Shown here: positions 22,244-33,612 of the stretch, piece by piece
Position numbering within the stretch: the first letter of the stretch is position 1
How the letters are laid out: every line of letters begins with the position of its first letter
Assembly: GCA_037042915.1 (NCBI GenBank)
Contig: CM073195.1
Span: 1,612,001-1,676,000, forward strand
DNA length: 64,000 bases
Origin: Auricularia sp. M13
Taxonomy: Eukaryota > Basidiomycota > Agaricomycetes > Auriculariales > Auriculariaceae
Direction: 5' to 3'
The notes under the pieces: model-generated
Told to the model about the DNA's origin: nothing
What the model saw: only the letters and a program-made list of their open reading frames with translations
Databases searched by the model: none
Translations under genes and position numbers: made by a program

Positions 22244-24806
22244 CTCCACTCAGGAGTCTCACGCGCACACCGCTTCCCTTGCTATGGACGAGCTATCCCT
22301 TTCGCTATACCTCGCAGTGTTTGAGTTTACCATTCCCCGATTGTATCAGTACTGTAGCATCCCCCTAACCCGTTCCGAGTCTGCGGGCTACGATCCCGCT
22401 CTGACGTTCTGTGCTGCGTACGGCAACATTTTCCCTTCTCAGGCTGCACGATTCGCGTTCGTGTCCTAGATAGGAGTAGCTGCTGTAATTTGACTTGACT
22501 CTACTTGACCTGACTCGTCTTCGAACCACTGCACCCGACAGCCCATCACATCAAGTGCTAGCTAGCTGAGACTTGAGGACCTGAACACACAGTAACATAC
22601 AGTGGACCCAAGCCTCCGAATCGATTTGCCCGCCAGAGAACGAGCAATTCACCGCATGCCAGGACCAGGACCAGTGCGCATGCACAGGATGCGAGCCCGA
22701 TGCCCGTGCCACATGCCCGGTGCCCCAGAACCACAGGGTCCAACGTCAATCGATGGAGATGAAACGAGCCGGCGCGTCGCATGAAACGGGTAACAGCGCG
22801 AGTCATCTCTGGCCATGGCGCACCAACTGGCGAGGGGAGCGCGATTGGGGAAAGAAGCACACCCTCGACACTTCGTTCGGGATCTGACAGTGACAGCGCA
22901 TCCGGACCGTAGATTGCTGCCGCATGGCGCGAGGACGAAGGCAGCCTAATCCGACGCGCAGCTACGCGTATGTTTCGGGAACTTGAGAAGGCAGGGGGCG
23001 GCAGAGGGAAACCAAGGGCACTGGCACGCGATCGAGTCGACGATTTTGCAGCGTGGAACCGCTTGCAGCAAAACCGGGAGTTTGCGGGACGGGTACCACT
23101 AGCAAGGAGTTCCCGCATGGACTGCTATGAGGATCCACAGGCTACCCGAGGACTGCAAGGCCGAAAAAGAGCATTCCCGAGGAGCAGAACTTCCTCGCGC
23201 CGGCAGCCCGAGTCACTTGATTGCAGTGCCAAACTTACGAATAGCCCAGCTTCTAGAGTCGCAGTCGATATTTTTTCTTGGGTTTGAAGATGGGAAAGCA
23301 AGAACCAGATTGAAGGACAAGGCTCTGGCTGCTGGCAGAAGAGCTCAAACGGTGACACTATTAGGTGGCAGCGATGTCCGAGCCCAAGCAGTCAACACCA
23401 GTCAACGACTAACCAGGGTGTAAGCTTGTAGGGCCACATAGAGTGGATTGTGTACGAGACTTAGAGACTTAGAGGTGCCCGATTATCAGAGCCGTGCATG
23501 CAGCGGTTCGCCGACGGGGAAGGGAACATCGAGCTCGAGTCGAGAGCAGCATGGAGCATGTTCGCGCAAAAGTCAGGGTTACTGAAAACTGGGAGAATAC
23601 TTGCGGGACCCTGATTCCCGACGCAACAATCTGAGCTTCGAGAATCCACAGCGTATCCGCTCGCGAAGAAGCCCGACTGCGCTTGCATTTCCGAGGAGCA
23701 GACTTGCTTACACTGGCTCGAGTCAGTACAGTACGCAGTGTAAAACGACCAAACAGCCCAGTTAAGGGATCTTCGACTCCGAGCAGAGAGGTGTTTTCGA
23801 ACGGGATCATTGAGGACGGGAAGACGAGAAAAAGCTGACTGAATCCGCCGATTTGTGGAACTCAGGCCGCCGTCAAACGGTGTTTCCGACACAGGCTGAA
23901 GATTGAAGCACCGTCCGCGCTCAAACACCCAAACACCGAACGGCGAGCCAGCGCACGTGAGAGCGCATACTGTATGAGCAAGCACACGCTATGGACGCGA
24001 GAGACGAAACAGATCACATGCAGCCAGCGGTACTACGGGTAGGGACTGCCGTGCTCGAAATACTGGTTGCGGCCTCCATGGTCTTGGAGCAGCGTTTCGC
24101 GCAAAATTCAAGCTTATACAGGACCACAGGGGAAGCGCAAAGCTCCAGGTAAGCACAGTCCAGGGCCGAGTCCAGGGGTTGGAACGCCGCGACGCCTGAC
24201 AGTGTCAGTAGCCCAGCCTGCGTAATATAAGACGGCCGATGGTCTACTAGAACGACGTTCTGACAATGGCAGGAACGTTGTTGTCGAGAGATCCAGGTCG
24301 AATCGGTTTCTTTCGCAGAGCTCCTTGGCAGAAAAGAAGGTGCGATGGCCAGGGTCTGCAGCTGCTGCAACGTCGCGCAGGGATAAAAAGTATTGCGCGT
24401 AGTCTCCGCTGCGTTGAGTTTTTTCGAATCAACGATGGGAAAGCGTTTGGAACCACCAAGTTGAATCGGTGTTGATGAGCTCTCGAAAAGCTGCTCGCAA
24501 AACGCAGCTCCCAGCCGAACACAAACAACAAACGATGGACCGGTGCGCGGTAGGGACGGCGCATGTGGAAGACATAATAAATCCTGTGTGGCCGACAACG
24601 GTGCGAGTGGTGCGCGAGGGAGATCTCGAGCTCGAAGCGGCTTCCAGTGCCCACAGGCAAAAAAAAAAACGGTGCGCAGCCTGACCGGGACTTTGGCAGA
24701 GCTTCCAGGATGACCGCGTCGCAGAGGCGATAATGCATGCCGCAGAAAAAGCGCTCCCAAAAATGTACGCTGTTGGAACAGTAGCGGATTGAAAGGAAGA
24801 AAGGAA
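22244..24806. other. non-coding region with long but unsupported frames
   Basis: Holds minus-strand open frames, the longest starting at 25060 and ending at 24014, with no domain and with two other same-strand frames open across it. Its supposed start lies inside the MITE at 24807-25486. I see no real gene here. Confidence 0.45.
24799..24806. repeat. 8-bp target-site duplication (GAAAGGAA), left copy
   Basis: Identical to 25487-25494 and directly adjacent to the left terminal repeat. Confidence 0.8.
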
Positions 24807-25486
24807 TAGGGCTCCGTAAGAAAGTCCAGAGACCCGGTGAGTAAGTGGTATATAAACCAGCTCACCCGCCGCTCGGTAAGTAAGTAAGTACATATGTAAG
24901 TAACTGTAACTAACTCTGGGGCAATAGCGGCTCTATCTGCGGTACCAACACCAGCAACCCACGACCTTTCAGGGGTGCCATAGCCCTTTCTTCGCAATAG
25001 AACAGAAGGATGAGTGCCTGCGACGCCGGCCGGCAGTCCAAAACACTCCTTGGGTGGCAATTGACGTGACCTTCCTAGGATAAATTTCTCACATTTTGTT
25101 CAAGTGCGTAAGGTTCCAAGGGACAGCACCTCTCATTCAAATTGATCTCTAGGTCATGTCTGCTTCGAATAAGGGGGCAATAAGTTTCGGTTGCATCGCA
25201 GGCTCAGCGGAAACACGTGCAATGTGTCTCAAGTGTGAGTGTAGGAGAAATTTTACTTAATCTGGGACAGCTCAAACAACCCGCTGACGTCAATTAGAGA
25301 GCAAGTATCAGCTAAACTGAACACCCCCTGGACTCCCCTGCACCCAGCTTAGTGAGAGATGCCTTGGGATTGCTTACACTTTCTTACATGGGGTTGCGGA
25401 AGCCCCAGTAAGTATCTGTTAATAACTAGTAAGTAACTGGTTTATATACATCAGTTAGTTACTCGACACTTACTTACGGAGCCCTA
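24807..25486. mobile_element. non-autonomous hAT-type MITE (680 bp)
   Basis: Ends are TAGGGCTCCGTAAG at 24807-24820 and its reverse complement at 25473-25486, with partial matching further in. The 8-bp direct repeat GAAAGGAA flanks both ends. TAG-starting termini plus an 8-bp duplication are hallmarks of the hAT superfamily. Subterminal zones carry many TAAGTAAC/GTTAGTTAC motifs, possible transposase-binding sites. No transposase frame inside. Confidence 0.85.
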
Positions 25487-25494
25487 GAAAGGAA
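25487..25494. repeat. 8-bp target-site duplication (GAAAGGAA), right copy
   Basis: Matches 24799-24806. Confidence 0.8.
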
Positions 25495-25677
25495 GTTTGT
25501 TGACTGGCAGCGTCGGCCGATCACGGATTTCAAGGCACCCTCAAGTCGTCCTGCTTTAAGAGTTCTAGCCATTTATTGTCTTACGACGATTCAAATACAG
25601 GAAGCATAATACAGCGACCCAATCAAAAGCACAGAGCACAGTACATACAACGGTTAACTTACTGTACATTCATTGCA

Positions 25678-27236
25678 TTACACTGCGACGGCGTCCGGGC
25701 GCCAAAGCCGGAGGACCATCTGGAACTTGCACCGCGGCGTCCCGCGTGGCATCTCGACGGCGCGCAGCGTCTTCTTGAGCAGCGGGCCGACGTCGAGCCC
25801 GGCGCCGTCGCCCGGGCTGCAGACGACGTTCGCGGCGCTCAGCGCGCCGCCGCCATCGGCGAACTCGAGCGTCGCCAGCACCCAGCGCTCCTCGTCGGCC
25901 TCGGGCTCATACTCGGGGTCCGTGTCGTCGTCCCGGTACGACACGTCGCGCGGCACGTCCGCGCTGGGCTTCACCGTGGGCGGCGTTGTAGGGATGGTTG
26001 CGAGCAACGCGGCGAGCGCGGCGCGCGCGAAGGCGAGGATGGAGAGCACGTGGCCCGCGGTGGGCGGCGTGTCGAGCTCCTGCAGTGTGATGGACTCTAG
26101 GTAGACGTGCGCGCCGGGCTGTTGCGGGAAGTCGGAGAGGTTGAGTGTTACTTCCTGCTCGTGCGTTGCGGTTGCTGAGGGGAGCGTCTCGTGCACCCAT
26201 TCGATGCGCAGCGAGGTGCCGTTTGGGCCTGTCCCCGGGTCGGCGGGCAGGAAGAGCGACTGGCGCGTTATGAGCGCGCGCCGGACGCGTTCCCAGAGTT
26301 CGTCCGTAATCAGAACTGTGGAGTGTCAGTTCAGAGGGCAGAGATTCGATTCAACGCACCCGTATACCCGTCCTCGACCTGGCGCAGCTCAAAGTGCGTC
26401 TGCTGCGGGCAGAAAAGCACAAAGCACATCCCAAGCGCGTTCATGGTGCTGCCGCTTCCAATAGCCTGCAAGCTGGGCGAGCCGGGCGTCCAGACCATGC
26501 ACGCGTCGGCGTCCTCGTGCAGCTCGAGCATGCGCAGCGCGAGCACGCTGTCCGGCGGGTGCGCCTCGACGGCCGCGCGCACGGCCTCCGTCGCGCCGGG
26601 CCGTATGCGCAGCACGACCTCGGGCGCGGGCTGCGACACCGTGACGCGGCGCGTGGCGCTGACGCCCGGGATGCCGACGCCGCCGCCGGCCTTGGTCAGC
26701 AGGCTCTCCGCGAGCTGCTCGTCGCTCAGCACACTGGGCCGCCTGCAGTCGAACCAGGGCGGGAAGGGGAAGTAGCGCGCGGCGTAGCCGAGCATTGCGA
26801 GCACGCGCAGCAGGCCGGCGGGGCGCTCGGCGGCGGTGAGCGGGACGGCGTGCAGGCGCGATTCCGGGAGGGGCTCGGGGACGCCGGCGACGACCTGGGC
26901 GGGCATGTAGACGACGGCGGCCATGTCGCCGCGGCCGAACCAGCCGTCGGCGCGGAACTCGGTGACGCCGAACGCGTCGACGACCCGCCCGGCGCGCGCG
27001 TACCCCAGCAGCATCTCGAACCACCGCAGCGGCTCCGGCGGAGTCCCGCCATAGTCGCGCACGGTCCAGACGACCTCCTTCTGCCCGTGCACGGCGAGCC
27101 CGTCCGAGACGTACGTGAGGCAGCGCACGGCCGCATGGCCCTGCACGGGGATCGCGTGCCGGTACACCCGCGCCCGCAGCTCTCCGCCGCCGCCGCCGAG
27201 CTCGATGAGCTGCTGCGTGTCGTCGTTGTCGTTCAT
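25678..27236 (-). CDS. conserved protein of unknown function
   Basis: Two exons on the minus strand, 27236-26360 and 26315-25678, joined through a 44-nt intron, give 504 aa starting MNDNDDTQQLIELGGGGG. The protein is soluble-looking, with no signal peptide or membrane helix. Segments such as YVSDGLAVHGQKEVVWTVR, VVYMPAQVVAGVPEPLPESR and ARYFPFPPWFDCRRP look like structured, conserved basidiomycete sequence, but I cannot name the family with confidence. An acidic DDDTDPEYEPEADEE loop lies in the C-terminal third. Very GC-rich with strong shadow frames on the other strand. Confidence 0.7.
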
Positions 27237-27661
27237 GGCGGTCGTAAGCAACGAGGGGTCGGAATATTCACGTCATGGGGGAGCCAGGGGTCAGCAATCC
27301 GTGGCGGTGCCGCCCGATCCCGAGTCTCGGCAGCGCGTCTGGATCTCAAGATTGACTCCAGACGCTTGCACTCTGCAGCTTGCAACAGCAGATTCAGCGT
27401 CAGATAGCCTGGGACGCCGTCCATGCATGCAGCCCAGCGCGGGGAAATAACCGCGCGTCCCTAGCAACAAGTCTGGCAGCGGGAACGCACCAGAAGCCCT
27501 GTATGGAAGCTCGAGCGCCCTCGCAGTCACGGGCGCGCGTGGACGTTGTCGCCAAACAGTCCACGCACTTCTTTCTATGTAACCTCCGGCTTCAGAGCGC
27601 TCAGAGCGTAATATTAGAGTCCAAGTATGCACACAAAGCAAACGAACGAACGAACGCAACA

Positions 27662-30018
27662 TCATCTAACAGCGGGCCCTCCAAGCGCCCACGAAACCTG
27701 CAACAGCCGCACCGTGCCCAGGACCCACGCGCCCGCGAAAACCGCCGCGCTGAGCAGGACGTTGAGCACGGGGAACAGATCGGGGTAGCGCGCGGGCGGC
27801 GCGAGCGCCAGCTCGGACGCGTGCAGCAGTGCGATCACGCTGTATACGCCCTGTGTGGAGGGGTCAGTTTATCCGGAGGGTTAATGTGTTTGGATGAGGA
27901 CCCACCAGCGAGACGGCGCGCAACGCCCGGTCGGGCACGCGTAGGGGGTTGTACCCGATCAGGTAGTTCCAGAAGAGCGTCAGCGCGACGTACTGCGTGC
28001 CCAGCCCGTCCTTCTTCAGCAGCGGCCACATACTGCGCGGGTTAGCGAGCGCAAAGGAAAAGCAGCGTCAGCGCGAAAGTCAAGAAAAGAAAGGCAAAGC
28101 GCGCACCTAAAGACGGTGACATTATTCACGAGCACGCCCCAGTCCCACACGGCTGCGTCGCCGGCCATGCACAGCGCGAGCGGGAGCAGCGGCAGCAGGA
28201 TGCTCTTCTCGTGCACCTGGAACGAGAACAGGAAGAACGCGAGCGCGCTCGTGAACAGCGCGTACGGCAGCAGCGCCAGATGCGCGCTCGGTCCGTGCCT
28301 TCCCCCCTCGCTTTCCGTTTCCCCCACCGTTTGCGCGCGCACATCCTTTTCCCTCTGTGCGGGCTCCTTTGCCGTCGTAGCGGGCTGCACGCCCGCGCGG
28401 TAGCCCGCCCGCAGCAACAACGCCAACGCCGGCGCGAAGCCCAGTGCAGTCCCAGCCGTCGCGAGCCGCAGCAGCGCGCCGCGCGGCAGCCAGCGGCGCC
28501 ACTTGAGCAGCACGTCCGACGCGCACCAGAAGTTCGCCACCTTGTCCTCGAACAGGCCGCGCGCGAACGGGAAGATGCGCGCCACGGGCCCTGCGAGCAG
28601 TTCGTGTGGTGGGAGGAGCCAGGGTGCGAAGAGCAGGGCGAAGGTGGTTGTTGTTACGATGCCTAGTTGGATGAAGAGTCGAAGGCTGTTTCAGAAGCAC
28701 TTATGAGTACGCGAGTGCTGGGAGTGGGGGGGCGAACAGCAGAGGGAGACGTCTACGCACCCATCACGCCTCCCGAGCGCAAAGCACCGCCCAAGCAGAT
28801 ATCCAAAGACCGCGGGGCTATAATACAGCGCCATCTGCTTGAACCCAAGCGCGCCCACAAAGCACACCGAGCCCAGCAAATCGCGCCCTTGCGCAAACGC
28901 ATTGAGTGCGTGCACGACGAGGCCCAGCATCACGCTGTTGTACTGGAAGTGCCCGAAATCTATCAGCAGCAGCGCCGGCTGGAAGAGCAACATCGCCAGC
29001 GCTGCGTGTGTTCGCCGCCCAGGAGCGGAGAAGAGCCGCACGAAGGTGAGGAGGGCGGGGATGTACACCAGAGCGTCGCAGAGGAGTACTGTTGCGCGCA
29101 AGAAGACTTTGCTGGAAGCCGTTTCGAGCCCGCGCGAGGTATCCAGGGCGAACCAGGAGGGGTTTATCCAGGAGCCTCTGCGCGCAAAGAACGTTTTTAT
29201 GAGAATCCATATGAGCGGAGTGCAGTTCTAAATGTACTGACATTGCGCCGCAAAGCCAGGATACGTACGCCGTCAAGGGCGGGTAATCCAGCCCCCAGTA
29301 CTGCAGGTCGTACTTGTACCACTCCCTCATCGGGAGATGGAGCGTTATCTCCATCCAATGTCGCTGCGCCTCGTAGTCGCCGTACATCGGAGGCGTGTTG
29401 AAGCCTACGATAGTCCACACCTGGGTCAATTCACGAAACGCGCTTCCAGGGCAAATGGCTGACCAGAATACGACCCCAATCCAATAATCCAGCGCACAAG
29501 CATCGCAGCTAGCACGATAGCAGGCTGCACATACTGCCGCAGGCCCGCTGCGCGCATCCAGCGCGCCGCGCGTCGCGCGAGGCCGGGATCGCGGTGTTCA
29601 TGCGAATTATTGTTGTGTGAATGAGAATTAGAGTGCGAAGTCGAATGGTCTCTGAGCGCGGAGAAGCTCAGAGTATGTACGCGTGGCGAATGAGTGTGAG
29701 TGTAGGTGCTGCTGGGCGAGCCCGCGCGCGACGACATCGGCGAGTATGAGCCGCCGGCCAGCAACCACGGCGCTGCGGGCGGGAAGGCGTGGTGTCGCCG
29801 TGGAGTTGGGGAGTGGATTTCGGAGTGCTCTGTTTCTGAGCTGTAGCAGAATATCGCAGATATTCAGATATAAGAGTAAATGATATGTGCAGCTGCACAG
29901 GAACGCACGCGACATGGCTCTTTAAACTGCTGAACGAGTCGCGCGACAGCAGGCGCGGCGCTGCGGAGCTCGAGCTCAAATCGCGCGCGTCCTCGGGCTT
30001 GCGGTTGCGCAGACTCAT
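27662..30018 (-). CDS. ALG6: dolichyl-P-Glc:Man9GlcNAc2-PP-dolichol alpha-1,3-glucosyltransferase
   Basis: Adds the first glucose to the lipid-linked N-glycan precursor in the ER lumen (GT57; EC 2.4.1.267). ATG 30018 begins MSLRNRKPEDARDL; an acidic/Ser-rich cytosolic start precedes many hydrophobic helices. Diagnostic luminal motifs: FNTPPMYGDYEAQRHWMEIT and YDLQYWGLDYPPLTAYVSW (D-x-E/D and LDYPPL), then LLIDFGHFQYNSVMLGL and GALGFKQMALYYSPAVFGYL. ALG8 also has such motifs, but the ALG6-type start of the YGDYEAQRHW loop favours ALG6. At least six introns; the stop is TGA 27662-27664. A charged insertion (around 28290-28400) is not seen in yeast ALG6. Confidence 0.88.
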
Positions 30019-30260
30019 GGCGGCTGCACGGGTCCGCGTGCTGGCATGAAGCGGTAGGTCGGAGAAACGTGTCGCGGTTCCGCGTTCCGCACATCGAAGC
30101 GCGCTATTTGTTCCCGGATAGTTGCTCAGGAAAGTTTCAAACAACAGCCCCGTGCATGCCAGACGATAGATGATATTTACAGACCCTTTATTCCAACATA
30201 TTCGATAAAGAGAATGAAAATAAGAGACCAGCTCTCGCCTAACCCACCCGGAGCCCGAAA

Positions 30261-33064
30261 TCACTCTGGCACTGCGCAACGGTTATCCAAGGCGCTAAAA
30301 GACCTGTACGAACGTCGCTTACCCGGAGGATAGTCAATGTTATTCAAATACCACGCGCCTGAGGCAATCCGTCAACTCCTCTTGTCGCAGGGAAAACGAG
30401 CAACAACTCACGATCACCCGTCCCATCCCGCTCGTTGACAGTCCAGCCATTCCCGAGCCAGTGGAACCTATTCCTGACCCCGTCAAGGTACGTGTAATTG
30501 AAGTCTTCCCAGCGCGGGTTCTCCAGCGCGAGGACGGCGTGCAGACACGAGCCCGGCCACAGCGCTGTGATCTTGCCCTCCTCCTTGCCCAGCTTGTACC
30601 ACGAGCGGCATTTCTCGCTGTATACAGTCTGCAAGTGGGCGTCAGCTCCCGTGTCACAATGCTTATGAAAGTTCTTACCTGAGGGAAGTAATGCTAAATT
30701 GAAAGTTGTGAGTTTGCTAGCCACAGTCCGATAAGCAGAGATGCGCACCTCGAGATACTCATCGAAATCGAGCACGGCCTCGCGCTTGACCTCCATCGTG
30801 CGGATCCGCTCGCGTTGCATCTTCTTGATGGCCGCGACGATGTAGTCGACCTCGCGCTCGAACATGACGAGCAGCGACCCGCTGCCGATCGCGCCGTTCG
30901 GGCCCATCGTTTGGAACCTACGCAGAATCGCATTTTTGAGCATTCTGCAATCACCCAAATAATTAAGAGAAAGAGAGCACAAACCAATTGGGAAACCCAT
31001 CAGTAGCCATGGTAAGGTACGTCTGCGGCTGGGGGTGCCAGCGCTCGGCGAGCGTGACACCCTTGCGCCCGACGATCGGGAAGGGATACTTCCAGCTCGT
31101 GTCGTATCCTATGCAGTCGTGTCTTCGTTCTTAGTGACAGTGTATAACGGAGAGGTGACGGAGGAAGACGGACCTGTTGCGCAGATGATGATATCGTACT
31201 CGCGGTGCTGCCCGTCGACTGTCCTGATCCCCGTCTTCGTGATCTCCTGGATGGGCGACGTAATAAAGTCGACCTATCCATGCTGTATGAGTTCCCCAAA
31301 GGGCGCTTTGCAGTGCTCGACGCACGTTATCCTCGACCAGCGCCTCGAGGTATCCCGGACCAGGCGTCAACCGCCGGCACGCAACAGGGAAATCTGGTAT
31401 CACTTTATATACCGACATCATTATCAGCGTGTGTGAACGACAAGGTCTCAGCATGAGCTCACTCACGATGGTCCGCAATCCAAGGCTTCTTAGCCAGCCG
31501 CTTGCGCATGATCTCTGCGAAGGCGCCCACGGCCCACTGTTGCATGTGCGAGCCCTTGAGCGTCGACCCGTGTACGGCCTGCGCACGGTTTGTGAGAATG
31601 GAAGACGGCATGAGGTAGAAGGGTGGATGTGAAGCTCACATTCAGCTCTGACTCCATCCCGTGTCGCCATTGACGATAGTATTCTGGATCGTCGCGGAAT
31701 TTCTGTTTCTCTTCCTCCGTAAAGGTCCCTGCCACACTGATGTCAGCTGGATTTCCGTAAATTCGTGCTGCAGCACACAGTTAGAGCATTCAGGGTCCCG
31801 CTTTCGAAGCTCTTCAGACGCGAATGGCATGGCGATCCCTGGAAGATATTTTGTCAGCATTGGGACTGGCCAGATTTAAGAAACTTACATGTCTGTCCCC
31901 GTACGTAATTGTCCACTTGCAGCGCAGTCTTCTGCACTGAAGGGACGACCTGGATGGCACTAGAGCCCTAGAAGAGTGAAAAGCCTCAATGTCTGAGGAT
32001 GCGGCAGGACGCTGATGCTCACCACACCAATAACCGCAACGCGTTTGCCAGCCACATCGGTACTCTCATCCCACTGAGCGGTATGCATGAGCTTTCTCTC
32101 GAACGTCTCAAGCCCCGGAATCTCGGGCATCGTCCACCGCTCGAGCCCGCCCATGCAGCTGAGCACGACGTCCGCCGTGTCAATGAACGACTCGCCACCG
32201 TCCGGGCGGACCGTGAGATTCCACTTTGCCTGCGACTCGGACCATTCGGCCTGGACGACTTCGTGCGAGAGCTGCCAGTGCGGCCATTAGATACTGACTC
32301 GATGCGCTCAGGGTGCGGCACACCTTGATGTACTGCATGAGCTTGTACTTCTCTACCACGCGTTCTAGGTACGCGCGGATTTCTTCGCCGGGAGCGTAAA
32401 ATTGTGACCATTGCGTCTTGAGCGCGAAAATCGTGTCAGTCCGTTGCACGACGACACGAAGCTAACAAACCAACGTTCTCTTCAAAAGTAAGTTGGTACT
32501 GTTTGATTAGCCGTCAATCGCCACATCCATCGCGCGTTACTGTGACAGACGTACGCAATGCGCGGGAATGTCGCACGCAAGGCCTGGGTAACGCGTCTTG
32601 TACCTAAACATAAACACGGTCAGTCCAGTACAGTAATAGCATAGCTATTAAGAAAAGGCGCACCAAGTTCCTCCAACACCCGCATTCTTCTCGTAGATAA
32701 CAAGCTGCACATTCTGCAGACGCTGCGCAATCCGAATGCCCGCGATAATGCCGCTGAAGCCGCAGCCGATCACGACGACGCGCATCGGGCGGTGCTCGTC
32801 GATCGCAAAGTCGCCCAAACTAAATGGCAGCGGCAAGGGCGCATGCTGCGGAGACGTTGCGGACGACGAGGACGAGTCAGACAGGTCGATGAAGGACGAG
32901 TCGGAGCGCGCGCTGAACGGGCCTTCGCCCCCTTCCGCGAGAAAGGCGCTCACAGTCACAGTCTGGGAGTCGTCGGCGTCGATGTCGAGCGTCGGCGTGC
33001 GTGCGAGAAGGCGCGTCAGGGGATCGTCCTGTGGGGGTGGGATGTCGGTGGCGCGCGTGTCCAT
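30261..33064 (-). CDS. flavin-containing monooxygenase, Baeyer-Villiger type
   Basis: An FAD/NADPH oxygenase that would insert oxygen next to a ketone or hydroxylate an organic substrate. ATG 33064 starts MDTRATDIPPPQ; a Ser/Asp-rich leader precedes the FAD Rossmann motif VVVIGCGFSGIIAG and the AGVGGTW motif. The Baeyer-Villiger fingerprint F.G...H...W appears as FERKLMHTAQWD, with Arg (AGA) where Gly is expected. A second nucleotide-binding motif follows (VAVIGVG..S). Later conserved parts are GYDTSWKYPFPIVG and HPQPQTYLTMATDGFPNWF. The last join (GTGAGT donor near 30410, acceptor near 30350) gives GDRAWYLNNIDYPPG, typical of the family end; the stop is then 30261-30263. About ten introns, not all fixed. 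The tail after PPG is less certain. Confidence 0.85.
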
Positions 33065-33612
33065 GAGTCAAGCAGGAGCAACAGGCCCTGGATCTCGATG
33101 CAGAAGAGCGTGGGTGACCAAGCTCAAGGACCAAGGGAGGCCTTGAGGGAGCTAAGCTTGGGGCGCGGCAGAAGCAATCGGGTCCAGTGCCTGCATGTGA
33201 CCGGGTCCGGAGACATCGAAGGTGCACCAAGCACCATCGAGCATCAGACGTCAAGAGGATAGACAGTTCATCAGAAAGCCTGAGGATAAAAGGTTCAGGG
33301 AGACCAGGCGTTCAGAGACTACTTAGTGCAGAAAAGACCGTTGGGCAACGAAAAAAAGAGTATAAACCTGGAGTGGTGCCATGGTTGCGTGTTATACTGG
33401 GAGGTCAACGTTGGATCGCGCCTATTTCTTGCAATGGGCCCCAATAGCAGACACAAAATGGACACGATGGCTGGCGCTGGAAGAGGAACATGGCCAAAGA
33501 GTCGGAGTTCAGGGTCTTCGGAGTGTCGGACCGGCAGCCACCGATTTCGTCTCTTGGCTTCGCACGACTCCGCGGCGTTGTTTTCTGGCCTTGGCCTGCT
33601 CGCCTGGTCTCC
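33065..33612. other. divergent promoter region
   Basis: Lies between the monooxygenase (leftward) and the F-box gene (rightward). GTATAAAC at about 33360 is the only TATA-like motif, about 250 bp before the F-box ATG. Confidence 0.35.

Noticed and set aside
22558-23118. 186-aa minus-strand frame
   Set aside because: Composition and lack of any motif look like chance openness; no splice-consistent partner exons.
24014-25060. 348-aa minus-strand frame
   Set aside because: No domain; two other same-strand frames are open across it, and its start lies inside a MITE that was inserted across it.
26394-27407. 337-aa plus-strand frame
   Set aside because: Antisense of the unknown conserved gene at 25678-27236; His/Arg/Gly-rich shadow.
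30340-30657. minus-strand frame overlapping the monooxygenase end
   Set aside because: Out-of-frame reading of the same exon; the splice to GDRAWYLNNIDYPPG explains the real end.
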